Positions 32,049 through 56,325 of a stretch of DNA of 64,000 bases are shown here, piece after piece; position 1 is the stretch's first letter; the number at the start of each line of letters is the position of its first letter. Location of the stretch: positions 2,743,501 to 2,807,500 of the forward strand of contig CALZFC010000270.1 in the NCBI GenBank assembly GCA_945643635.1, written 5' to 3'. The notes beneath the pieces are model-generated. The model did not search any database. It was not told the DNA's origin and saw only the letters and a program-made list of their open reading frames with translations. The translations under genes were made by a program, and so were the position numbers. The DNA comes from Allodiplogaster sudhausi. Its lineage: Eukaryota; Nematoda; Chromadorea; Rhabditida; Diplogasteridae.

Positions 32049-33388
32049 CCTATCTTTCTCCAGTCTCTCTCTCTCAAATCTCTCTCAAATCTCTCTCTCT
32101 TTCTTTCTCCTCTCTCTCTCTCTATCCTCTCTCTCTCTCTCTCTCTCTTTCTCTTCTCTTTCTCTTCCATAAGACTCTTCATAGGCTATTCACTTTGGCA
32201 ACCTGCTACCAAAAATAGCATGACACATCTTTCTTTTTGTTCCTTTTTTCCAACCTTTTTGTCCATGGCCATGATGTAATCGATGGAGTATTTCAAATCC
32301 TTGCCGTCTCTGATGGGCTCATCCTTAAGAAAACAATTCTTGCACATTAATGTTTAAATTCCCATCTTCAAATAATTTCGAGAGATTTCGAGAGACACAC
32401 GGCCAGAGGTGTCTACGGGCCCAAAATATATGGGCCAGCCCGGCCCTGGGGGCCCAAAGTCTCGGCCCGGCAATTTCCGGGCCTTGTAATTTTGGGCCCG
32501 GCCCGTGGGCCCGTTTGAGCCTGATTTTCAAAATCCAAAAAAAAAAAATTTTTTTCCAAAAATTGGTGCTATGTTAATTGGGGGTTTCTTTTGGGTTTGC
32601 ATGAGTTTAACAAAGTAAAAATATGTTTCCCCCACCCCTTAGTAACATGCCACTAAATAAACCAATTTCTAATACTTCCAAAAATTTCAAGTTTACGTTT
32701 TTACCATCAATTTGTCAGGAATTTTTGACTTGAGGGCCCAATCGGGCCTGCGGGCCGGCCCAACTTTTCTTGGGCCCGGCCCGGGGCCTTGGAAAATTGG
32801 GCCGGCCCATTGACACCTCTGCACACGGCGAAACTGATTTAAAAAAAAGCCAACGAACCAGGGAAAACAAAGCCAGGTCTGATTTCTTACACGCAATTTT
32901 TGAGACCCGAAAATTTAATTTTTTTTTAAATATCTTTTTTCGAAAAAAAAATTTAAATTTTTTGCTTACGCACCCTACTTTCGAGGCCCTCGAAGGTCTT
33001 ACCAACTCATGCTTGTGGGGCCCTCGGACCACCCTTTTTACCCCGTAAAGAACCAAGAATCAACCACCCACTGACATTGCTTTCTTCGAGCAAGTCCTCG
33101 TCAACCTCTGGACGCTGGTGCCATGAGTTGTTTTCGTATTCATGAAAGGAAAGAGTGGCATTAGGTTCCAAGTCTCTTTCCAGGGTCCAAAGACTCTGGA
33201 AAGGAGTGGGTCAATCTGGGGGTCGAGCGGGGGTTCTTCAACAATCTAGAAGGGCGATGATTCCACTTTGGGGTGGAGGAGTCTCCTCCACCACGCCCAT
33301 CTTCACTCTTTCTCTACGAATACTCATTCATCTACTGAAGCTAGACTCCTTGGCCGAAAGGGCAGAATGCGTGGGGAGAGAGAGAGAA

Positions 33389-33419
<31 letters not shown>

Positions 33420-33420
33420 A

Positions 33421-33451
<31 letters not shown>

Positions 33452-34842
33452 TAAAAATACTTTCTCCTCGTTCGCTTCACCGGTTGCCGCCAAAATTTTC
33501 AAAGAAAATTAAGATAGAGAAAAGACAGAAAGATGAAGCAACAATCCCAAATTTTAAACAGGCCTCTCTTTTCTTGTACTCTTTTATTTCGAATAATTTG
33601 TCTTAAAAGATAAAAAAAATTTTTTTAATTAAATACAGTTTCCGAAAAAAAACCACACAAACACGCACCTCTGACTTCCTTTTAATGCCATTCTTCTTGG
33701 CACTCCTCCGGTCGTTGGTCGGCACCTCGAATACGGCCTTCTTCTTCTTCTGAGAATTCGTCCTCGATCGAGAGACTCTTGCAACAGAGATGAAGGATGA
33801 CGGAGACGAGCTTGGTGAGGAGTCTCGGAGTGGGGTTGGAAAGCGGCCTGAGAGCGGCGGAGTCAGAGATGGGTCTGAGTGCTGGGCTGCGAAGGGGTCT
33901 GAGGATGGACTCGGAGAGGGGTCTGAGTGCGGGGGTGCGAAGGGGTCTGACAGCGGCGGGCTCGGAGAGGTCATTGCATGGAGAGAGAGCGGCGAGCCAG
34001 ATTCTTCTTTCATGGCGACTTTACTCTCTTCTTCAATCTTGACTGAACGGGAGACTGTCGATTCCATTGAGGTTGGTCGCTGACGCTACAACAAGATATA
34101 AATACGATATCAGGCATATCAATTCTCTATGACTACAATGAAAATGTTTTGAAAATTAAATACAGTTTCCGAAAAAAAAACCACACAAACACGCACCTCT
34201 GACTTCCTTTTAATGCCATTCTTCTTGGCACTCCTCCGGTCGTTGGTCGGCACCTCGAATACGGCCTTCTTCTTCTTCTGAGAATTCGTCCTCGATCGAG
34301 AGACTCTTGCAACAGAGATGAAGGATGACGGAGACGAGCTTGGTGAGGAGTCTCGGAGTGGGGTTGGAAAGCGGCCTGAGAGCGGCGGAGTCAGAGATGG
34401 GTCTGAGTGCTGGGCTGCGAAGGGGTCTGAGGATGGACTCGGAGAGGGGTCTGAGTGCGGGGGTGCGAAGGGGTCTGACAGCGGCGGGCTCGGAGAGGTC
34501 ATTGCATGGAGAGAGAGCGGCGAGCCAGATTCTTCTTTCATGGCGACTTTACTCTCTTCTTCAATCTTGACTGAACGGGAGACTGTCGATTCCATTGAGG
34601 TTGGTCGCTGACGCTACAACAAGATATAAATACGATATCAGGCATATCAATTCTCTATGACTACAATGAAAATGTTTTTAGAAAAAAAAAATTATTGATC
34701 AAAAATAATAATTAAAGAAACTTCGTCCTCTTCATCGCCACTGCTCGAATCGACGTAGATGCTCTCTACTACGGAAGGACTGCGTCGATCCTTCTTCTCC
34801 TCAATATCGCATGAAGAAACTTTGTCGTCAAATCCACTTTTT
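27811..34842 (-). CDS. SUV39-type histone H3K9 methyltransferase (chromo, pre-SET, SET, post-SET)
   Basis: Minus-strand exons: about 34722-34842, 34197-34613, 33669-34085, 33076-33195, 32255-32323, 31881-31955, 31409-31502, 31211-31273, 30848-30966, about 30530-30630, 30206-30299, 30077-30121, 29706-29792, 29390-29500, 29126-29231, 28535-28604, 28247-28307, 27811-28021 (stop 27811-27813). Order of domains: acidic and Ser/Pro-rich N-terminus; chromodomain (YSIDYIMAMDKK, RCLVKWTGYPEPTVESV); the SUV39 linker (RLDWRHQLNREARGRGLPAI); Cys-rich pre-SET (VGCKCAGEECCC, ECGDDCECPPDC); SET (DPRKGWTVRS, DAKNAGCESRFMSHSC, ELTCDYH); post-SET CWCGHRNC; Lys-rich tail. The family methylates H3 lysine 9 to build heterochromatin. 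Oddities: an exactly duplicated in-frame exon, Ser for Asn in the NHSC motif, and a phase mismatch between 29390 and 29231 that suggests a missed microexon. The true start is unresolved. Confidence 0.85.
28045..28220. repeat. (GA)n tracts in SUV39 gene intron
   Basis: Two near-identical GA blocks are separated by GCGGGGGAAGGGAGAAAGAG. They lie between the last two exons. Similar tracts fill introns at 29034-29120, 29815-29975 and 31970-32165. Confidence 0.85.
30976..31385. repeat. GCGTTGCGGTCGCGTCGCG repeats in two introns
   Basis: The motif CGCGTTGCGGTCGCGTCGCG, followed by TTCATTCGCGT/TTCATACGCGT and GGTTTACAC(A/T)TTGTTT, occurs at 30976-31022 and, as several copies, at 31297-31388. The two blocks sit in adjacent introns, flanking the 31211-31273 exon. 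This is CpG-dense sequence in an AT-rich setting. Confidence 0.7.
32404..32821. mobile_element. GC-rich hAT-type element, second copy, with perfect 8-bp target duplication
   Basis: The ends are CAGAGGTGTCTACGGGCC and, inverted, CAGAGGTGTCAATGGGCC. The element is flanked by CACACGGC on both sides (32396-32403 and 32822-32829). Its arms share the GGGCCC-rich structure of the 20869 element. It lies in an intron of the SUV39-type gene and has no coding capacity. Confidence 0.92.
33627..34681. repeat. 528-bp tandem duplication containing one whole exon
   Basis: The unit at 33627-34153 is repeated at 34154-34681. The two appear identical except for one extra A in a poly-A run. Each unit carries one 417-nt exon with its own acceptor and donor. 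Because 417 is divisible by three and both ends are phase 0, both exons can be spliced in series without shifting the frame. Confidence 0.95.
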
Positions 34843-35401
34843 TTTCAAGCCACCGTACTCAAATGTATATATTATTCTCTATTGATGTATTTATAATTTA
34901 TTTGTATCTTGTTGCCTAACGGATCGTTTTCATTAGGAGCTACGGCGTAAAATGTAGAAAATATTTTTTACCCTTTATTATAATAAAAATATATCCTTAA
35001 CATTATGAAAATCTAGAGGGACCTATCACTGGGCGGGCGGGGGGAGGGACAGGAAGGACAAAGTGGGGTCAGAATACCAATGATTGCCATTGCGAATCCC
35101 TGAGGTGGCAGCCTCAGGGTATCGTCTTGATTTCCTTGTAAAGAAAGAGATCCTATTTTATTCGTCATTATTCCCTCAAGCAATATTCCATTGTAGCAGC
35201 CCCGTGTGACTGGCCTCTTATTGTTGTAGTAGCCTCTGTTGTAGATGCGGCATAACTGGGGGGGGGGGGGAGGGTTAGAGTGTTCTACTTCTGGAGGCAT
35301 AAGCCGGGTGGGTGGCTGACGCACGCAAACATTCCAAAGTCTATATTTCTACGGATGTAAAGAGTGTCTCGCCAATGCGAGACTAGACTAGCTGGAGTGA
35401 A

Positions 35402-35487
<86 letters not shown>
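34843..35487. other. Spacer between SUV39-type and LOTUS genes
   Basis: About 640 bp separate the 3' end of the upstream minus-strand gene (35488) from the first assigned SUV39 exon. It would hold the SUV39 promoter and missing first exon. A G-run of 12 or more lies near 35259. A GA tract begins at 35407. Confidence 0.45.
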
Positions 35488-47517
<12,030 letters not shown>

Positions 47518-47809
47518 TTTCACCCAATCGTCAATTCTATTTATTTGATAAAATTGCAGTAATTATAGATTAATATACTCCCATTTCAAATTATATTCAC
47601 CTCACAATCAGCTTCCATCTAAACTATAAAGCTGGTTTGGTCATATTTTCCATAGTTTATTCTAGGCTTTCTCAGACAACATCTGTCATCTGTCGTTTTC
47701 ATCAATAACAATTTTTTTCTCTCCTCTACAACGCCTTTTTACTCCCCAAAACACTTTCGGTTCAGAAAAGTTCAAAGATTTTTTCCTCTTACCAGAGCGA
47801 GAGAGAGAC

Positions 47810-47850
<41 letters not shown>

Positions 47851-48065
47851 ATGAGAAAAGTAATGAGGGAGAGACCATGATAAAAGTAGTGAGTGAGAGA
47901 AAGAACACAGATTCATCTGTTTGGAATGATATAAATTACCCCCACCCTCGTCTTGCCCTTTAGGAAGATTCGACCTTTCGCTTGTCCAAACACCGTTCCA
48001 AATCCAAGAGGGTTGTTCATGTCCTCTATTTTCTCGATTTTTTTTTCTCTCCCTGGCGGTCTCTT

Positions 48066-48114
<49 letters not shown>

Positions 48115-48399
48115 GCCTAGAAATTTTTTTTCTTGCGATAATCGCTTCTTGTTTTCCTGCTGACTAACTTGATACTTCTCGCATTCTCTGTCTTTACCCT
48201 CTTACATTGTTGTTTCTTTTACACAGAATAGCTAACACAGAGTAACCCTGTTATTTTTTTTGTCTCATTCTTCGACTCTGTCTCCAACATTCTTCTCGAT
48301 CTCTCCTTCTTTCTTTCTGGCACTGTCTCAAATTTTATTCTCACCCTCCCTCTCCCTCTCTTCTCTCTCTCTCTCTCTTCTCTATTCTTTCTCTCTCCT

Positions 48400-48433
<34 letters not shown>

Positions 48434-48456
48434 TCTCTCTTCTCTCTTCTCTCTCT

Positions 48457-48506
<50 letters not shown>

Positions 48507-48954
48507 TTTTCTCTCCCTGTCCCCTCAACGGCCCAAAATTTTTGGGCCCAGTTAGAACCTCTGCTCCCAGCTAATTTTTGTACAATTATTAGCATCCATC
48601 AGTAGTTAAATTCTTTTCTCTCTTCTTTTGACTTACTTAAATAGTGTCTGAACTTATTCCTCTTATTGGAGCTTTTTTATAGAACAAATTGTCTTGTTTA
48701 CGTTGTGACTCCTTGAGCCAATCTGATAACGAGATATCATAAGAAAGCCAAAGGATTCGATGATCCGGCATTTATTTATCCATAGCTTGCCATATGAGAA
48801 TGTTCTAACCGTCCCAAGTATAATGTGCGGAACATGCAGAGAAAAAAAGGAACATATAATTAGCGGCACAAATTTCTTGTATTCTACACATTATGATTGA
48901 ATTAGATAGCGTTCAAGGGGAAAAAAATTAGTTTGAAAGGAATAAACACGTGCT
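47518..48954. other. Spacer between the LOTUS and DEG/ENaC genes
   Basis: It should carry the LOTUS-gene promoter. It holds a GA tract (47798-47850), a CT tract (48068-48108) and a long CT-rich block (48340-48505). Right after that comes the end of a GC-rich hAT-type element (GGCCCAAAATTTTTGGGCCC, then AGAACCTCTG at about 48555). No exon was seen. Confidence 0.5.
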
Positions 48955-51900
48955 TCATCGTATCGCGCGACCCAGTCGATCGTCAAAATTCGTGTCGGCT
49001 CGATCCTGCAATTATTTAATTATCTCTAGCGATACAGTAACGACTTCGAAGAGTAACGCACCGTTGAATAAGTCCTTGCTCTCATTTCGGCAACACTCTT
49101 CTTCCTTGAGTGGTCGAAGCTCTTTCTAGCCTCTGAGATGCGCATGCGTCGTCCGCACAGCAAGAAGACACCAAGTACGCCGATAAGTCCGAATACCTGA
49201 AAAGAACGAGTTTGTTCGTATCATCCTTCTTAAGATTGTTGTCAAAAGAATAAAGATTCTAAAGTTAATGTCTAGATGATGTTAATGAGTAACTGATTTT
49301 AATGAGTAAATGATTTCTATGAGCGAATGATTTAATGAGAAAATGATGTTAGTGAGTAAATGATTTTAATGAGTAAATAGTTGAGGATGCAGAATAAGAG
49401 CCACATGCCTCGACCACTGAGACGGCGGACAGTCCGAGCCAGAGGCCTGCTTGGCCGCCGAGATCGGCAAAGAGCGCGGAGAGCTTTAAACAAAACAAAT
49501 TGAATGTCAAAATTAGAGCTACATATGATTATACTGTAGCAGCAGGCTATATATTGATTTTTCAAACAAGAATAGGCGGGAAAATATCAAGAGGAAGCCC
49601 CGCTGACTGTATAACTGGGAGTCTCTGTAAGCCGAGAGAAGACGAGCGTCTCGAAGTAGACCTAATTATACGCATGTAAATGTTTATATTATTTTGAAAA
49701 TAAATTTCGCCGCTCAAGGAAATGCAGCCGACTTAATACGAGAATAGCGAAAAAGAACCTGGACGATGAGTCCGTTCCGGCCATACCACTCTTTGCACGC
49801 ATTGACTGACTCGAAATTCGTATTCCACTCTTCACAGCTGCCCATCTACATTCAATAGGGAAGATGATGCAATTATGATGCAATGAAGGTATATTTGATC
49901 TTCTCAGCTAATGCAATAAAGAAATAGAAAATTGAAAGTTGAACCTCGTGTACTATGCTGAAATCTATCGTCTATTGTCAGGAACCGTAGGGCAAACTTA
50001 TGTTTGTTGATTTGAATGTACATACATAGGTGCGGTGCGGAGAGAATATATTCATGAATAATGCTTATATTAAAAATATATGTACTATATTTAACCGAAA
50101 CATACGCCAGCCGTAAGAAGCGATGTCGGTTTCTCAGACTCAGAAGTCGAATTCGTGTCATTTGACTGGCGTTTCGTCCTCGATATCAGGCCGATGTTAG
50201 TATGCTACAATATTCATTTCTAACTGGTAATTATGTTTTCAAATGTAAACAAATTTCGTGATCGTATATTGATAAAAAAAGGGTGAACAAACCGTGATTT
50301 GCCGTTTCTTGCGCCCCGACGGCGGCGGATAGCAAGTCTGGCTGCACATGTTCTTAAAAGAGCGCGAAACTCATATTTATTTATTTATTTTTGAATTCGC
50401 GCCTTTTTGCCTGACACAAGAGCGAGAGAACATGTGATTTAAAGAAACGATTTTACAATTGTCAGAAAAATATGATGTATTACGGTTGAGTTTCATACTG
50501 CTTTGAAAGAACACGGAATTCATGCATAAGGTTTCTTAATTTTCCACACCATCGTAGTCGCGTCTCTCTCAAACACATGCTCTCTCGTCCTTGAATCACT
50601 CAAAATGCATGAGTACAAGAATAAGTCTCTGGCTTATTTAGAGAAAAGGTACAGGTTGTTAACAAAAAATTACATTATTTGTTTATTAATTTTTTTTTCG
50701 CAGATGCTTTTTAAAGCCATTTTCCGAACTACACGAGCTTATATTCACCTCCATTGATGCGTTAATTGTCCCCGTGAGATAGTAATCGGCGCAGCTCGCA
50801 AGGCCGCACGACGTTTCGAGCTGACCGCCGTCTTCGACGTACTGTAACGCGTAAAAGTAATAAAAATTAATCAATTAATTTTAATTTTCTATCTTTTACA
50901 TGAACCTCAATATTCAAGCGCCAGGCATGTTAGAAAGTTATGATAGATGTCAGGCTTTTAATATAACATTGAAACGAAGGTTGCTAGTTAATTAATTATT
51001 TTTTTTAGAAACTGACTTTTGAGCACTTCTTCTTGCCAGACTTGTCCGGAAGCTCCCCTCCATTGCAGACGTAGTAGCACGGCCAATCATCGTACCACTT
51101 TATAGGGCACGGCGAAGTTGTTGTTGAGTCGACGGTGGTCGAAGTAGTAGTAGTAGGTCCTGTGGTGGTTTGGGGCGCAGCAGTTGTCACAGGCTCTGTC
51201 GTAGTCGCAGGCTCAGTGGTCAGAGCAGCTTCCGTGGTGCTCGTCGGCTCAGTGCTGATTGCTAGTGAGCCCGTTGTGGCAACGGGTTCCGTGGTCGTCT
51301 TCGCTTCCGTAGTTGTGTCCTCGTAGTCTTGGTCATCGGTGGTCGATAGGGGCGCAGTCGTTGTCTGCGGTCCAGTGGTTGTCACTACCGAGGGAACGGT
51401 GATCAGCGGTGTTGTAGTGGTCGGAGATGTCGATGTCGTGACGACGGTGGTCAGCGGGGGGATGGTTCTAGTTGGCAAGGCGAGTGTTGCTGCAATGAAA
51501 TGTGCACCTTTAATAGGAAATTCCTGTCATGTTCAATTTACACTTGTTTGCCGCATATCTGTGGTTGACCATGGATCAAGGTCTCAAGATGACATCCTAC
51601 AGCTTGGCGCTGGCGTTGGTGGATTACTGTAGAACGGTGGTGGTGGATGTCCCTGATTCACTTGAAGCTGCACGTTCTGTGCCGTAGTGCCCGCGCCGAC
51701 GGCATACTGCAGGGATGGATACGAGCCGAGCGAGATCGCAGAGCCGTATTTGATCTTTAGTGTATTAAACAGTAATTATGTATATGTATGTTCAAAATGT
51801 TATAGTTTGGGGTTTCGACAAAGTGTTCCTCTTTTGTATGAAAGTGAAAACAATAAGTAAATTTTTCCGATAATTTGCCTCATGACACGGCGGATGGCAG

Positions 51901-54165
51901 CCACACTCTGCACGCGCATTCAGATTCACTGGATCGCCGTGCTGGTTGCCTTTCAGCGTCTGGAGGCAGAGCACTGAAAATGGAAGTGAAGCAGTGATCA
52001 TTGAGCGGTAGGTTTGAGCAGTGTTTTGGCTAAGTCTGTGAATAAGGTCGTCCACATTCTCTCATTCTTTCATTCTCAAACATTCGCTCTCGCCGCAATA
52101 TTTGAGGGACGGTCGGACCTGTTCTTACTAAATGCAACAAAAAAACAATGCTCTCCTCAAGTTCACCATACTGCTATAGTTCTGTGTGATATGTCCTACT
52201 TTAAGTTGTTTTTCTTTTTGCCGTACATGCATATGTTTTTTTACTGAGTCTGCAGGTATGGATGCTGAACCTTCTTTCGGCTGTGAGCAATAGCGTGTAG
52301 TGGGCGCCTTCGGCATTGCTGGATTCGAGCAGCCGCAACGCGTGACCGCGGCGCGTTGCGCGCACGACGCGATGCATGTCGGCAGCGTGTAGTTGCCGTA
52401 CTGGAAGTGCCAGTTTCGTGCACCAATTTTTAAATGTATTATTATAATTATTGTCATATATGTGTACGTATTTTAAATAAAATAAATAAACAAGTAGACA
52501 AATGATGAAAAGGCGGCCGGGCCAACATCGTAGTAGTTGCTGGTTGACGTGTCTCTGTCAACGCAAGTTCCGTACGGCTTCTTCAGGCGAATAATGTCAA
52601 CCTGTCCATGTAGTATATACATTATTGCATTGTATTTATTCTGTTGGCTTGTGGCATTTTGGCATACATCCTTTACAACCATCGAATTCAGTTGCCAAAA
52701 ACAAAAACTAACTAGCCATAAACAGCAACCGGAAGGGTATAATTGCACATTTACTTTACTACAGAAAATTAGTTCCTTGTTTTCATGATCACCTTAGAGA
52801 CCCGAGTTGATATATCAACCAATACCTTTTTTAAAGGATAAATAGCATGCTCTTGTTTGGCTTGGTGGCCTTGGAATTTTGATATGTGTCTGTGGAAGCA
52901 CACATAAATACGGATAGGGTTCGCTCTAACTGTACGGATACATCCCCATGGAGGGGTACAATCCGTATTTTAAATCCGTTACTAGTAACGGATATTTTCG
53001 TTACCAGTAAAGGATATTTACGTTATCAGTTACTGATATTGCTCTGTATATTCAAAATGCCTGCTCCTTACCGTCGTGACAGCGATGAGCGACTGCTTGC
53101 CAACGGCGACATTGATGCCGTCCTCGTCGAAGGCTGGCGTGTAGCCGGCCGGATGGATCACGAAGCGGTAGCCGGCCAGCGAAGTCGTCGGCAGAAATTC
53201 GGACGCGCCCGTCAGAGTGTTGTCCACCTTGGCAAGTCCACGTTGTGTTTTGGCCCCAAGAGTACACCGGCAGGATGCTTATTGTTAGGAGCCAAACGCT
53301 CAATCTTGAATTCACGCCGCTCTTTGGTATGACACAAGTGCGAGAGAGCATGAGATTTCGAGAGACGCAGTGTTCAGGAAAATACAAATATGTATATTAC
53401 GGTTAAGTTATGTGCTCCTGTATGCAATTACTTAGTCATGCATTTTGTGCACCGCATATTTTAGCAAGGTAAACAAAGCTTCCTATCACTCCCTGACATT
53501 GGCCGTGAGCAGCATCCGGAAGCCGTAGGTGAGGCCGGGCCGGCGGCGGATCGAGTAGTCTGTCGAGTACGAGAAGCAGCCGCCGTGCACCGGATGCCAG
53601 AACCATGAGAAGTCGCCACTAAAAAATTGCCACTATTATCCTTGAATATTTCATTGAATTTCCTCTGAATTTTAGTGTTCCCATTGATCGAGTAATCAAT
53701 TTGAATTTTAGTGTGCCCCGCGCCGACATGTCGCATTCGTGGCCGGCGAAACGGCACTCGGTGAGGATGTCACCGATCGAGTACGTGGCCGCAGTACGCT
53801 CCTCGTCACTTAGCTGCGACATCAGAACGGTCAGATGGCTGCGCGCTGTCTGCTCCAGTGAGAATCGACTCAGGTTCTGCAGCAGCAAAAGTATTGATTG
53901 ATAGTCGATGCAATAAAAGAAAATGAAATAGTGATTTTAGGAAAACACTATTAATATAGAAGATTTTTTCAAGTCTTCAATATGCAACGGATCGCGGGTA
54001 CTTGAAGGCTGTAGATGTCTGAGGGTGCGGTGGCGTTCTTCTTCGCCGCCCTGTACTCAACCATCAGGCTACGAATTGATGCGAATGTGTCGCCTTGGGC
54101 AATCTGTGAACGATAGATATATTTTCTCCATCTCTTTCTCTTCCCATCCTCTCTCTATCTCTATT

Positions 54166-54203
<38 letters not shown>

Positions 54204-55051
54204 ACCCTCTCTCTCTCTCTTCTCTTTGTTACTCTATCCGAGCTCTTACAATTGGTGTTCTGTTAAAAAAAAATTTGAAGCGCATCTGACCTTGACCACC
54301 GACCATTTCAGTGGATTGTGATTGCAGAAGGTCACGACAGGGAAATTCTAATGCAGAAGTATGATTTTCTTTCTTTTGTTAGCATAAAATAGATCTTGAT
54401 CTTTGATCTTTCATCTTTGAACAGCAAGAAACCACCTTTCAACAAGCTATTTCCCAACCTGTGGTGCAATCACGACAGTGGTGGCTACATCTGATGGATA
54501 GCTGAAGAATCGGGTCAGCAAGAAGACGAGCTGGATGGCAAAAGCGATCAGGCTGAGAGAGCAGAATTCAGCAAGAAATCACTCATTGTATGCAGTGTTG
54601 GGGGTGTGTAAATGGATATAGACAGGGTGAAAGCTGCCGGCCTCCTGCATACTGGCTCAAGATTGTTTTCACAAAATACTGAATGTTATTCAGGGAAGAA
54701 CTTTCGGACATGACATGAAAAAGATATTGAATTGGTAACGAAGCACAAGATCCATGGGATGCCTAGCGAATGTGACATAGTGTAATCTGTGGTGGTGTCG
54801 CTCTGTCGCTTTCATCGAGACGTGACTAATCGTGATAAATCATTAATGTATCATCTGAATTTAGTTTGAACCACGCTCAGCGTACATGATGACAAAGATG
54901 ACGAGCCATAGGAAGCGCACGAATTTGCTGGGCGCACCCGAGATGTGGCGGAGACACGCCACAGTGGACCAGTTGGCAAAGTCGTGCAGGATGTTGGAGA
55001 GGCGGGGCGCGTAGGGAGAGCGAGACATGGACGACAAGTCCGTGAGGATGG
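48955..55051 (-). CDS. DEG/ENaC-family cation channel subunit with mucin-like insertion
   Basis: Exons (minus): 54886-55051, 54459-54552, 54291-54347, 54002-54103, 53728-53876, 53498-53618, 53072-53228, 52527-52601, 52245-52400, 51852-51959, 51628-51754, 51017-51489, 50748-50841, 50293-50352, 49759-49845, 49608-49661, 49409-49493, 49062-49196, 48955-49005. Landmarks: TM1 (FVRFLWLVIFVIMY), FPVVTFCNHNP, CRFAGHEC, GGCFSYS, GYRFVIHPAGY, LKKPYGTCVD, CGCSNP, CGCHPPCHEANY, YFETLVFSRLTETPSY, then TM2 with the GLS selectivity triplet (LFADLGGQAGLWLGLS). These are trimeric, amiloride-type sodium channels gated by force, acid or peptides. A 157-codon Thr/Pro-rich exon interrupts the ectodomain. The N-terminal His-Gly gating motif reads Ala-Cys. 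The 3'-most intron 49197-49408 uses a GC donor. The start codon exon was not found. Confidence 0.85.
50388..50450 (+). repeat. Dispersed GAATTCGCGCC repeat, DEG/ENaC intron copy 1
   Basis: TTTTTGAATTCGCGCCTTTT, then GCCTGACACAAGAGCGAGAG and AACATGTGATTTAAAGA; aligns with 19321-19390. Confidence 0.7.
53307..53450 (+). repeat. Dispersed GAATTCGCGCC repeat, DEG/ENaC intron copy 2
   Basis: It starts CTTGAATTCACGCCGCTCTT, with TGACACAAGTGCGAGAGAGC and then GAGACGCAGTGTTCAGGAAA. It extends further 3' (TATTACGGTTAAGTT) in parallel with the copies at 50388 and 55095, so the full repeat is at least 140 bp. Confidence 0.7.
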
Positions 55052-56281
55052 CTAGGCGAGAATGTCTTCGTTATAAGTAGACGAAAACTCGCTCTTGAAT
55101 TCGCGCCATTTTGCATGACCGATCGGCGAGAGAGCACTTGTTTTAGAGATACGCGACTATAATGTTCAGGAAAGTTCAATAGATTATTGTTGAGTTTGTT
55201 CCTACCGCTTGTATGACTCGAACAGTAATCAGAACACCAACCGAGATTTGCATATATACAATGAACGTGAATTTATTTGCATGCATTTAGCGGGGTGATA
55301 AATTTAAAAAAAATGATTTGTAATTTGTTACTTAAAAAAGCGTAAGCTCTAAATGTAGCAAGGCTGAAATTCCATAGACACAAAAAAAACTGGAAGAAAG
55401 TGATGGAGAGCGGACGGGTGGGTGGAGCTAGCCGACCATGAGCCAATCTGTACCGAAGCGCCACGAAGGACGCCCACGTGGTGCAAGTCTTCAATTGTCT
55501 CGCTTCAGCTCCCACAATACGATTAGCTATTCTTCTTCTTCTTCTGAAATAGTGAAACATGTACCCTGGCTACATCACGGCACAACGTCTGCTCTATGGT
55601 CTAGTATCCGTCTAGCTGACTGAGAATATGTAGAGTCAGAGAATAGAATAAAGGGCTTCGAGAACGCGGAGGAGCAAACAAGCTTCTCTCGTCTCTGTTT
55701 TTGTAAGGAAAGCAGAAAGAAGTGACACATTCTAATGATCGCTACACTATATCCAAAATCCGTGTTGTTGCAGTCAAACATTCTGTCAATATACGTAAGC
55801 AAGTTGGCAACGACTTTGAACATTACATTATTTTATCATTTTCATTACGATTGAACAAAAGAACATATACAACATTGTTAGGAAGGTTTGGAAACGAAAG
55901 AAAAATTTTTGGTCAGAGCCAAAAAAAAGTAACAACTTGCTGGTACCCTTAGCGCGTTGACTATGTATGTATGTATGTTCCAAACTCATGGAGGCGCTTA
56001 AGCTGATCTACCATAAATACAATCTATTTTGGCGGCCAAAACAGGCGATGAAAGCAAAAGAATGTGAGCATTGATGTTGCTCGGAGGTATGCGCGGAAAA
56101 GTAAAGGAATATCTTTCATTGATAACGATAACGAAATAAATCATACAATGCAGCTGCTCGACAAACAGAACAACAGAATTCGATGTGGAAGAAAATAGTA
56201 GTTGTTAACGCAAAAAATCTGTCAAGGTATCAGCTCAATTTGGCAAAGGAAACTTGGCTCTCTGCCAATTCTATCTCTCTT

Positions 56282-56325
<44 letters not shown>

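Noticed and set aside
33797..34611. Plus-strand Glu/Ser-Gly frames over the duplicated exon
   Set aside because: They are shadows of the minus-strand methyltransferase exon, which has splice sites and phase continuity.
27811..34842. Assignment as SETDB1/MET-2 type
   Set aside because: The SET domain is not split by a long insertion, and a chromodomain plus the SUV39 linker precede the pre-SET, so SUV39 type fits better.
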